Shown: one piece after another, positions 1-4,881 of the stretch
How positions within the stretch are numbered: the first letter of the stretch is position 1
How the letters are laid out: the number at the start of each line of letters is the position of its first letter
Assembly: GCA_003022085.1 (NCBI GenBank)
Contig: PXQK01000054.1
Coordinates: 6,297-11,482 of the forward strand
Length of the DNA: 5,186 nucleotides
Source of the DNA: Halobacteriales archaeon QH_10_65_19
Lineage (GTDB): Archaea; Halobacteriota; Halobacteria; Halobacteriales; Haloarculaceae
Direction of reading: 5' to 3'
Program-made: the position numbers and the translations under genes
The notes under the pieces: generated by a model
The model's database searches: none
Seen by the model: the letters and a program-made list of their open reading frames with translations, nothing else
Told to the model about the DNA's origin: nothing

Positions 1-155
1 GTTCACCGAGCACACCGACGAGACGCCACGCAGAGCCGTCTCAGACGGTGGCGTGGTCGAGACGACGACAGCACCATCGGTAGCGACGACAGCGACGAGC
101 GGTGCGAGGTCGGAGCGAAGCGAGAACTCGAAAAGTGAGCGGATGTGCCTGTAAC
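1..155. other. Left flank, no confident gene; possible 3' end of an upstream gene
   Basis: Two plus-strand frames are open from the left edge. One ends at TGA 136-138. The other ends at TAA 152-154, and its first 20 or so codons have the GC-rich third positions and Asp/Glu/Thr-rich content typical of haloarchaeal proteins. After about base 95 it becomes Ser/Arg-rich and looks non-coding. It could be the C-terminal tail of a gene that begins outside the window, but no family is recognisable. The stretch also contains a nested inverted repeat at 23-54 and the motif GAGCGAAGCGAG (113-124), a kind of sequence common between haloarchaeal genes. The TATA box of the next gene follows directly. Confidence 0.25.
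23..54. repeat. Nested inverted repeat (hairpin with bulge)
   Basis: ACGCCA (23-28) pairs with TGGCGT (49-54). Inside it CCGTC (36-40) pairs with GACGG (44-48) around a TCA loop, leaving a 7-base bulge on the 5' side. All eleven pairs are perfect. No T-run follows, so it is not a classical terminator. It may be a chance product of GC-rich coding sequence. Confidence 0.35.
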
Positions 156-161
156 TTTTTA
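156..161 (+). promoter_or_regulatory. TATA box of the 65-residue acidic protein gene
   Basis: TTTTTA stands out in GC-rich surroundings. Its centre lies about 27 bases before the ATG at 186, the usual distance from an archaeal TATA box to the transcription start. The mRNA should therefore be leaderless, which fits the absence of a Shine-Dalgarno sequence before the start. Confidence 0.6.
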
Positions 162-185
162 TTCACCACAGACATACCTCGATGT

Positions 186-383
186 ATGACGGCACTCTCT
201 TTCGACGAGCACGGAGTAGACGTGGTGTACGAGGGGACTGAGTTCCGTCTGGAGAAGGGGCTCCTTGAGGAGGCGACCGGCAAGCAGTACCCCGACGTGA
301 CCGACCACGAGGTGCTGAAGATCATCGAGGAGGACCCCGCTCTGTCGGGTGAACCCCGGCGTGTCGACGACATCCTGCCGTAG
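186..383 (+). CDS. Small conserved acidic haloarchaeal protein of unknown function (DUF5800-like)
   Basis: A 65-residue protein with 17 Asp/Glu against 6 Lys/Arg, as expected for a soluble cytoplasmic protein in high salt. It has no signal peptide, membrane segment or metal-binding cysteines. The pattern is a short beta-like start (SFDEHGVDVVYEGTEFRLEK), a helix (LLEEATGK), the phrase YPDVTDHEVLKIIEEDPALSGEPRR, and an end at DDILP. From memory this resembles the small haloarchaeal family DUF5800; I could not check that. The frame is open further upstream, but the ATG at 186 is chosen because the extension has non-coding composition and because the TATA box at 156-161 would place the transcript start at this ATG. 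It converges on the HTH gene with 15 bases between the stops. Its function is unknown. Confidence 0.85.
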   Translation: MTALSFDEHGVDVVYEGTEFRLEKGLLEEATGKQYPDVTDHEVLKIIEEDPALSGEPRRVDDILP

Positions 384-396
384 TTTCGGCCGGCAG
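375..396. terminator. Inverted repeat between two convergent genes
   Basis: CTGCCG (375-380) and CGGCAG (391-396) are perfect complements around a 10-base loop that contains the TAG stop (381-383) of the small acidic protein gene. It lies exactly where two convergent transcripts would meet. Haloarchaeal termination usually relies on U-rich tracts and none is clear here, so a termination role is only a suggestion. Confidence 0.25.
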
Positions 397-398
397 TA

Positions 399-680
399 TC
401 ACACCCCGGACAGGAACTCATCGAGGAGTTTCGACTGCGCGGCGTTGAGGTGTTCGATGAACGTCGAGGGGCCAGTGTCGAGTTCGGAGGTGACCTCGCC
501 AGCGTCGACACCCTGCGGGTACTCGAAGTAGCCTATCCCATGGGCGGTTGTCAGCACCTCGCGCTGTCGGTCGGTGAGTTGTCGTGCGTCGACCGGCACC
601 AGGTTGGACTGGTCCGTCTCGACCTTGCCGCGCACGAGATACTCGATATAGCTGCAGCCATGACGTTCTCCCCAGCACAA
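399..680 (-). CDS. HTH-10 (bacterio-opsin activator type) DNA-binding protein, probably 5'-truncated
   Basis: The 93-residue frame carries an HTH-10 domain (Pfam Bac-type HTH_10) at about residues 35-88: LTDRQREVL, then GIGYFEYPQGV, then the recognition-helix region STFIEHL, and AAQSKLL. Members are haloarchaeal transcription regulators, usually about 200 residues with a ligand-sensing N-terminal domain that is absent here. The frame is open on the minus strand back to a stop at 798-800 but contains no ATG. The only early start candidates are TTG at 680 and GTG at 635. Good codon bias begins only near residue 10-12. The mobile-element region starts right behind it (from about 720). I infer that an insertion removed the 5' part, leaving the DNA-binding half. 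A short functional protein using TTG is possible. No clear promoter is visible. The stop is TGA at 399-401. Confidence 0.65.
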   Translation of the reverse strand: MCWGERHGCSYIEYLVRGKVETDQSNLVPVDARQLTDRQREVLTTAHGIGYFEYPQGVDAGEVTSELDTGPSTFIEHLNAAQSKLLDEFLSGV

Positions 681-730
681 CGGATCCCCTGTTTCCAGAC
701 GGTGGGAATGTTCCTCGCTTAGCTGTATGT

Positions 731-796
731 AGGCGCTAAGCCCCCACCCCCAACGGAGCGACCGAAGGGAGCGGAGTAGGGTGGGGATACAGCGCC
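731..796 (+). repeat. Hairpin A: terminal-type stem of an IS200/IS605-like element
   Basis: GGCGCT (732-737) pairs with AGCGCC (791-796), and CCCCACCC (742-749) pairs with GGGTGGGG (779-786), with a 4/4 internal loop between the two stems. The core layout resembles the right-end hairpin at 1037-1093: both begin AAGCCCC, continue with CAAC, and end with GGGG followed by A/T-rich bases. Such stems mark the ends of IS200/IS605 elements, where the TnpA transposase recognises hairpins rather than inverted terminal repeats. Here the expected TTCAC-type end is missing, so this may be an orphan or decayed end. Confidence 0.5.
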
Positions 797-829
797 GTCA
801 TCATTTTCTTTCGCTTTGTCCCGAGGTTT

Positions 830-858
830 TACTACCCCTGCGGTCGAATGGGGTAGTA
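830..858 (+). repeat. Perfect 9-bp hairpin inside the IS remnant
   Basis: TACTACCCC (830-838) and GGGGTAGTA (850-858) are perfect complements around an 11-base loop. A stem-loop like this suits the left subterminal hairpin recognised by IS200/IS605 transposases, with a T-rich stretch just outside it. It could equally be an internal leftover of an older insertion. Confidence 0.5.
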
Positions 859-860
859 CG

Positions 861-1094
861 ATGCTCACCACGTCTCTGGCGGTGTTCAAGCGCGACAAGA
901 AGCGCGCACCGTCGGTTGTGGCCGAGTGTCCAACAGGTAGGAGTGGGACACTCCGAACCACCCGTGAAGGGAAGCCGCCTGTGGAGTCTGGAGCCGCTGT
1001 GGGGACTGTTCCTGCAAGCTCCGACAGAGAAACAGGAAGCCCCGACCTCAACAAGCGAGGGTCGGGTAGGCCCGAGCGCGGTAGGTCGGGGTAG
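861..1094 (+). pseudogene. tnpB: Remnant of the 3' end of a TnpB (IS1341-type) gene
   Basis: The frame from ATG 861 to TAG 1092-1094 would code for 77 residues. From about base 921 it resembles the C-terminal tail of haloarchaeal IS1341-type TnpB proteins: ECPTGRSG, TTREGKPPVE, ASSDRETGSP, then a Gly/Arg-rich end. The RuvC-like nuclease core and the zinc finger are absent, so no active nuclease could be made. The first 20 residues do not look like TnpB. The tail is probably kept recognisable because the same DNA encodes the guide-RNA scaffold at the element's right end. I recognised this from family memory; the N-terminal limit of the remnant is uncertain. Confidence 0.5.
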
Positions 1095-1099
1095 TTCAC
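900..1099 (+). ncRNA. Candidate omega/reRNA scaffold at the IS right end
   Basis: In TnpB elements the 3' end of tnpB and the right end of the element are transcribed as an omega/right-end RNA whose guide is the sequence just outside the element. Sense-overlapping RNAs from IS1341-type genes are documented in Halobacterium. The required parts are present: a TnpB-like tail, a terminal stem-loop (CCCCGACCT at 1040-1048 with AGGTCGGGG at 1083-1091, with alternative pairing of 1041-1047 to 1060-1066), and a boundary at TTCAC. The guide would begin at about base 1100. No promoter was identified and the 5' end is a guess, so transcription is unproven. Confidence 0.35.
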
Positions 1100-1100
1100 G

Positions 1101-1115
1101 ACCCTGGAACAGGGT
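1101..1115. promoter_or_regulatory. Palindromic candidate operator overlapping a TATA box
   Basis: ACCCTG-GAA-CAGGGT is a perfect 6-bp inverted repeat with a 3-base centre. Its last base is the first T of the TATA box at 1115-1120, so a bound protein would compete with TBP/TFB. It begins two bases after the proposed IS right end. No regulator can be assigned. Confidence 0.4.
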
Positions 1116-1120
1116 TTTTA
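1115..1120 (+). promoter_or_regulatory. TATA box of the 771-residue fusion protein gene
   Basis: TTTTTA is centred about 26 bases before the ATG at 1144. This predicts a leaderless transcript starting at or next to the ATG. No Shine-Dalgarno motif precedes the start. Confidence 0.6.
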
Positions 1121-1143
1121 CTTCTCTTCGGCTACAGTCTCAC

Positions 1144-3459
1144 ATGACAGCGATCCCGCTTTCGGCACTCGCCGACCGACTCCAGTCTCTCCCTCAGGAC
1201 GACCTGGTAGCCTTCGTCGCTGACCTCTGTGCGGCTTCCGGGTGGGAGACCAGCGTGGAGGAGCCGGTCGTCGTCGCTACCGAAGGCGGGTCAACACGGC
1301 AGCTACTCGTCCTCCAGGCCACGCGGGTTCCCCGTCTCCGGTCAGCCCCGGAAACGACGGGTCCAGTTGACCTCGTCGTGACGCCGCGCGTGAGTCCGAC
1401 GACCAGTGCGCTGCCACGGGGAACGCCGGATGTACCCGTCGTGTCGGCAGAGGATCTGCGCAACAGGCTGCTGTATGCGGTGGACGCTGACGTGGGTGAC
1501 AAGCTGGCCCGGGACCACTTCGGTGTGCCGGCCCGCAGTGACGACTGGACACCTGCGGAACCGGTCCTCCTGCGTGCGGCCCGGACATTCCATGGGGTCG
1601 ACGACACGGACGAGGCCCCGGTATCGAGACGGGCCGCACTGGGAATCGTGGGTGCCTCGCTGGCTGCGGGCAGCGCCTGGCTGCTCGCGAGGTCACGGAC
1701 CGACCCGGACGGGACTGATTCGGGCATCGACGACGACCCCGGGATCTCCAACGAGTCGGTCCCGGAGACGGCGGCGTTCGCGTTCGAACACACCGACGAC
1801 GGGGTGCGTGTCGTCCACGACGGCGGCGATCCGGTCGTGGCCGGACAGCTTCTCATCCACAGCAGCGGGCTGGGAGTCCCGCCGGAAGTCGCCTGGAGCG
1901 ATATCGACACCGTCAGTGCCGAGGAGGTCGTCACCGAAGGTGACTCGCTGGTACTGCCCGCAGCGGACGCGTTCGAGCTGACGATTCTGATCGATCGTGA
2001 CGAAGCCAACGAGCGGCTCGGGGAGTTCAGCCGCGGTGAGTTCGAGGGTGACGGCGACACCGGCCAGATCGAGTTCAGGAAGCCGCCGCTCGCGGACTTC
2101 ACGTTCAGCTACGACGCCGACGCCGGGAAGCTGGTGGTCACCCACGACGGTGGCGATCCGATCAGGGCAGCGGAGCTGCTCGTCCGCGGCAGTGGCTTTC
2201 TGAGGGGCCCCGAGTACCGGTGGAGCGAGCACAAGAACTACCACCCCGGCAATCCGATAACCCCCGACACGGTGTCGACGCTATTCAACGTCGGCGACGA
2301 CGTGGTCGCACGGGTCGTCTGGGACGACGGGTCGCGGGCGGCACCGCGGACCCTGGCGACGTTCCTGGGACCCGAGAGGCCGCTCGATCCGTCGCTCGGC
2401 GGCGTCCAGAGCGACCGATACGGCCCGAACAACGCCGGCTACGCGACCGAAGCACACTTGCCTGGTGGGCTGCGGGAAGCCTGGCGGCTGGAACGACCGC
2501 TCTCGTTCGGCCAAACAGTGGCGCTCGGTGACGGAAAAGCGGTAGTCGCCAACGGTGACGGTGCCGTCTTCGGTATCGACGCCACCGACGGGGTGGTACT
2601 GTGGCGAACCAATCTCAGTGGTGCGATCAGCGCCACGCCGACGGTGGCAGAGGGGAGAGTGTTCGTCCGCCAGTTCGGACAAGGCCGGATCAGCCTACGT
2701 ACCCTGGATCTGACCGACGGGTCGGTCCAGTGGAGCATAGAGTTCCCCAACCACCGACTCGGCCGCCCGATAGTGAGAGAGGGAACCGTCATTCTGCCCG
2801 CAACCGGAGGGGGTGGGGGCAGGGGAATCATCTACGCCACGAGCGCCGATACTGGACGGTCAAAGTGGGCCAGGAACCTCGACGCGTTCGTCGTGCCGAT
2901 GTCAGCGGCAGCGAGCGAGGAGGCCGTCTACGCCGCTCCCTCGACCGGCGTCGTTGCCCTCGACCGCGAGAGCGACACACCGCGGTGGCGTTTCGAGCCC
3001 GACGACCCGTTCGGTGAGTTCTGGTGGCCGATGGTTGCCGGCGAACTCCTCGTTGTCTGCCAACTCGGACCGGACGGCGACAGAGTCACCGCACTCGACC
3101 GCGAGGACGGTACAGAGCGGTGGCACGCCTCGGTCCCCGCCGGTGTCGGTACGTTCCCCGCCGTCGGGGACCGCAGTGTCTACGTCGGTCTCGCCGAGGG
3201 TGGACTGCGGGTGTTCGACCGGGGAGACGGCAACGAACGCTGGCGGTCGGGCGTCGGCGATACAGTACAGGCTATTACTGCGAGTGTAGACGCACTGTAT
3301 GTCGCCGACCACGGCGGTACCCTGCACGCGCTCTCCCCCGAGGACGGCAGTTCACTGCTCACTGTCGAAACGGGCGTCAACAGGATCCGATCCCTGGTGG
3401 CCCTCGAGGATTCGGTGTACCTCTCCGGAGATGACATCATGGCGTACCGGCTCGAGTAA
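1144..3459 (+). CDS. Membrane-anchored fusion: pseudo-endonuclease domain, two pilin-type domains, PQQ-like beta-propeller
   Basis: 771 residues. Residues 1-125 resemble the Mrr-like restriction-endonuclease fold found on many haloarchaeal membrane proteins (VAFVADLCAASGWET; LLVLQATR; VDLVVTPR; LLYAVD). The usual catalytic Lys of QAKR is Thr here and no clear catalytic Asp is visible, so it is probably non-enzymatic. SRR at 161-163 precedes a hydrophobic segment at 164-182: either a membrane anchor with the N-terminus inside, or an internal Tat-like signal. Pilin-type beta modules lie at about 212-285 and 319-405, each with HDGGDP. From about 440, eight 39-45-residue repeats carry the PQQ-like signature DGxxxW (W447, 487, 530, 575, 615, 660, 700, and DGSSLL at 734-739), predicting an eight-bladed propeller outside the cell. 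The frame is open back to 781, but the upstream part is IS sequence, and the TATA box supports ATG 1144. Function is unknown; surface sensing or scaffolding is inferred. Confidence 0.85.
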   Translation: MTAIPLSALADRLQSLPQDDLVAFVADLCAASGWETSVEEPVVVATEGGSTRQLLVLQATRVPRLRSAPETTGPVDLVVTPRVSPTTSALPRGTPDVPVVSAEDLRNRLLYAVDADVGDKLARDHFGVPARSDDWTPAEPVLLRAARTFHGVDDTDEAPVSRRAALGIVGASLAAGSAWLLARSRTDPDGTDSGIDDDPGISNESVPETAAFAFEHTDDGVRVVHDGGDPVVAGQLLIHSSGLGVPPEVAWSDIDTVSAEEVVTEGDSLVLPAADAFELTILIDRDEANERLGEFSRGEFEGDGDTGQIEFRKPPLADFTFSYDADAGKLVVTHDGGDPIRAAELLVRGSGFLRGPEYRWSEHKNYHPGNPITPDTVSTLFNVGDDVVARVVWDDGSRAAPRTLATFLGPERPLDPSLGGVQSDRYGPNNAGYATEAHLPGGLREAWRLERPLSFGQTVALGDGKAVVANGDGAVFGIDATDGVVLWRTNLSGAISATPTVAEGRVFVRQFGQGRISLRTLDLTDGSVQWSIEFPNHRLGRPIVREGTVILPATGGGGGRGIIYATSADTGRSKWARNLDAFVVPMSAAASEEAVYAAPSTGVVALDRESDTPRWRFEPDDPFGEFWWPMVAGELLVVCQLGPDGDRVTALDREDGTERWHASVPAGVGTFPAVGDRSVYVGLAEGGLRVFDRGDGNERWRSGVGDTVQAITASVDALYVADHGGTLHALSPEDGSSLLTVETGVNRIRSLVALEDSVYLSGDDIMAYRLE

Positions 3460-3464
3460 GACGA

Positions 3465-3470
3465 TTTTAT
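3465..3470 (+). promoter_or_regulatory. TATA box of coaBC
   Basis: TTTTAT lies in the 36-base gap after the fusion gene, centred about 28 bases before the ATG at 3496. It gives coaBC its own leaderless promoter, so the two genes need not be one operon. Confidence 0.6.
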
Positions 3471-3495
3471 CTGCCCGCGCCACGGCAGTAGACGT

Positions 3496-4881
3496 ATGCT
3501 TCAGGGAGTCCAGGTTGCGCTGGGCGTGTCCGGGTCGATCGCCGCGGTCAAAACTGTCGAGCTGGCCCACGAACTCCGCCGGCAGGGCGCGTCGGTCCGG
3601 GGGGTGACGACGCCGGCCGCCGAGTGGATAATCAATCCATGGTCGCTGGAGTTCGCGACCGACAACCCGGTGGTGACGGAACTCACCGGCGCAGTGGAGC
3701 ACGTCGAACTCTGTGGCCGCGAGGGGTGGGCCGACGTCCTGCTGATCGCGCCGGCGACGGCCAACACCGTCGGCAAGATGGCTGCGGCGATCGACGACTC
3801 TCCTGTAACGACCTGTGCGACGACCGCCATCGGGGCGGACCTGCCGGTCGTCGTTGCCCCGGCAATGCACGAGCCGATGTACGACCACCCGGGCGTGCTC
3901 GAGTCCATCGACACGCTGGAATCCTGGGGCGTCCAGTTCGTCGACCCGCGGATCGAGGAGGGGAAAGCGAAGATCGCCACCGAAGATACGATCGCTACCG
4001 AACTCGTCCGGGCCACCACGCCGGATTCGCTGACAGACCGGACTGTCGTGGTCACGAGCGGAGCAACGACCGAGTCGATCGATCCGATCCGCACCCTCTC
4101 GAACCGTGCCAGCGGTCGAACCGGCCGTGCCGTCGCACGAGCGTGCTATGCCCGCGGTGCTGAGGTCGTGCTGGTCCACAACGGGCCCGACCTGCCGTGG
4201 GCGACCGTCGAGCAGGTGGAGAGCGCACGCGAGATGACAGACGCGGTGCTTGATCACGTCGCCGACGCTGACGCCCTGGTGTCGGCGGCAGCGATTTCGG
4301 ATTACACGGTCGAGACGGCATCGGAGAAAATCCGTTCGGGCCAGACGGATCTCACGCTGGATTTGACGCCGACGCCGAAGCTGATCGACACCGTCCGGGA
4401 GGCGGCACCGGATCTTCCGATCGTCGGGTTCAAAGCCGAGAGCGACGGGGACGACACGGAGCTCATCGAACGGGCACGCAGCCTCCAGGAGCGTGCGGAC
4501 CTCGCGTTCGTCGTCGGGAACCGCGCCTCGGTGATAGGGCGGACCACGTCCGAGGCCCGACTGTATAGAGTATCACACGACAAAACAAAACATACAATTC
4601 GCAGACGTACCCGTCAATTTCTATTTTCAAATTTGGAATTCGACGGCCGAATTTATATACTCGGCAGTAGTATCTGGAATACACACACTTGTGGATCAAC
4701 TCCGTTACGTTCCTCAGGACCTCGGAATAGAGATCCGTCGACAGGTGTAGACACCAATGAAACTGAAACAGTTACTCAACGACGACGACGCGGTGAGTCC
4801 AGTCATCGGCGTGATCCTGATGGTCGCGATCACAGTGATCCTGGCGGCGGTCATCGCGACGTTCGTTCTCGGTCTGGGTGA
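3496..4881 (+). CDS. coaBC: CoaBC (phosphopantothenoylcysteine decarboxylase / phosphopantothenate-cysteine ligase), C-terminus replaced
   Basis: A cytoplasmic bifunctional coenzyme A enzyme: CoaB joins 4'-phosphopantothenate to cysteine using a nucleotide triphosphate, and the flavin-dependent CoaC decarboxylates the product to 4'-phosphopantetheine. CoaC spans about 1-170: GVSGSIAAVKT (10-20), the HVELCG region (69-74), APATANTVGKMAA (85-97), and PAMHEPMYDHP (122-132), which matches the PxMNxxMW motif with His for Asn. CoaB follows from about 180: VVVTSGATTESIDPIR, LSNRASGRTG (201-210), SAAAISDYTV, KIRSG (278-282), TPTPKLI, VGFKAES and VVGNRASV (339-346). Haloarchaeal CoaBC usually continues for roughly 35 more residues after that point. 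Here similarity fades near residue 355 (base 4560) and the frame runs on as an Arg-rich, non-homologous tail to TGA 4879-4881, overlapping the pilin start by 125 bases. It is therefore truncated or rearranged. The CoaBC identity is secure; whether it is active is not. Confidence 0.85.
   Translation: MLQGVQVALGVSGSIAAVKTVELAHELRRQGASVRGVTTPAAEWIINPWSLEFATDNPVVTELTGAVEHVELCGREGWADVLLIAPATANTVGKMAAAIDDSPVTTCATTAIGADLPVVVAPAMHEPMYDHPGVLESIDTLESWGVQFVDPRIEEGKAKIATEDTIATELVRATTPDSLTDRTVVVTSGATTESIDPIRTLSNRASGRTGRAVARACYARGAEVVLVHNGPDLPWATVEQVESAREMTDAVLDHVADADALVSAAAISDYTVETASEKIRSGQTDLTLDLTPTPKLIDTVREAAPDLPIVGFKAESDGDDTELIERARSLQERADLAFVVGNRASVIGRTTSEARLYRVSHDKTKHTIRRRTRQFLFSNLEFDGRIYILGSSIWNTHTCGSTPLRSSGPRNRDPSTGVDTNETETVTQRRRRGESSHRRDPDGRDHSDPGGGHRDVRSRSG
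4637..4653. promoter_or_regulatory. Inverted repeat overlapping the pilin TATA box
   Basis: AATTCG (4637-4642) and CGAATT (4648-4653) are perfect complements around ACGGC. The right arm shares bases 4652-4653 with the TATA box and covers the expected TFB recognition position. It could be an operator for pilin expression; no regulator is known. Confidence 0.35.
4652..4659 (+). promoter_or_regulatory. TATA box of the pilin gene
   Basis: TTTATATA is the best match to the archaeal TATA consensus in the window. The transcript would start near 4682, giving a leader of about 75 bases before the ATG at 4757, unlike the leaderless genes elsewhere here. Confidence 0.65.
4743..4747 (+). promoter_or_regulatory. 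Shine-Dalgarno site of the pilin gene, within a small hairpin
   Basis: AGGTG ends 9 bases before the ATG at 4757 and fits the anti-Shine-Dalgarno end of archaeal 16S rRNA. It lies in GGTG-TAGA-CACC (4744-4755), a 4-bp stem with a 4-base loop that could partly hide it. Confidence 0.45.

Larger units (their letters stand above)
820..1099 (+). mobile_element. IS200/IS605-type (IS1341-like) remnant, possibly MITE/PATE-like
   Basis: This stretch holds a perfect subterminal-type hairpin at 830-858, a TnpB C-terminal-like tail (about 921-1094), and a right-end stem-loop (1040-1091) followed by TAG and TTCAC at 1095-1099, which I take as the right boundary. It lacks tnpA and the catalytic body of tnpB. 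Short palindrome-ended derivatives of IS200/IS605 elements are known from haloarchaea. The left boundary is not determined and may lie anywhere between about 731 and 830. Recognition rests on remembered haloarchaeal TnpB tails and end hairpins, not on an alignment. Confidence 0.5.
4561..4756 (+). other. AT-rich junction and pilin leader region
   Basis: Composition drops abruptly after base 4560, from GC-rich CoaBC codons to A/T-rich DNA. This stretch holds the inverted repeat at 4637-4653, the TATA box at 4652-4659 and the pilin ribosome-binding site. The CoaBC frame passes through without a stop, and a second plus frame is open from 4538 to TAG 4748-4750 but has no usable start. I see no gene here. 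It is best read as the pilin promoter and leader joined to a broken coaBC. Confidence 0.6.

Noticed and set aside
102..185. N-terminal extension of the small acidic protein to base 102.
   Set aside because: The extension is basic and would cross its own TATA box; ATG 186 fits the leaderless promoter.
719..1099. 126-residue minus-strand frame across the mobile region.
   Set aside because: It runs antisense to the TnpB-like tail and the hairpins, has no recognisable motif, and its codon pattern is not coding-like.
781..1143. Extension of the fusion protein frame upstream to GTG 781 (121 extra residues).
   Set aside because: This stretch is IS remnant with hairpins and no protein-like pattern, and the TATA box at 1115-1120 points to ATG 1144 as the start.
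1194..2102. 302-residue minus-strand frame opposite the fusion gene.
   Set aside because: Ser/Arg/Thr-rich shadow of a real gene on the plus strand.
3352..4257. 301-residue minus-strand frame opposite coaBC.
   Set aside because: It is a shadow of the strongly recognised CoaBC gene, caused by high GC and few stops; the translation is Arg/His-rich and has no motifs.
4538..4750. Plus-strand frame open through the coaBC-pilin junction, ending shortly before the pilin.
   Set aside because: It has no ATG; GTG 4691 would give only 19 residues. Composition is mixed and no family is recognisable. Probably open by chance in AT-rich DNA.
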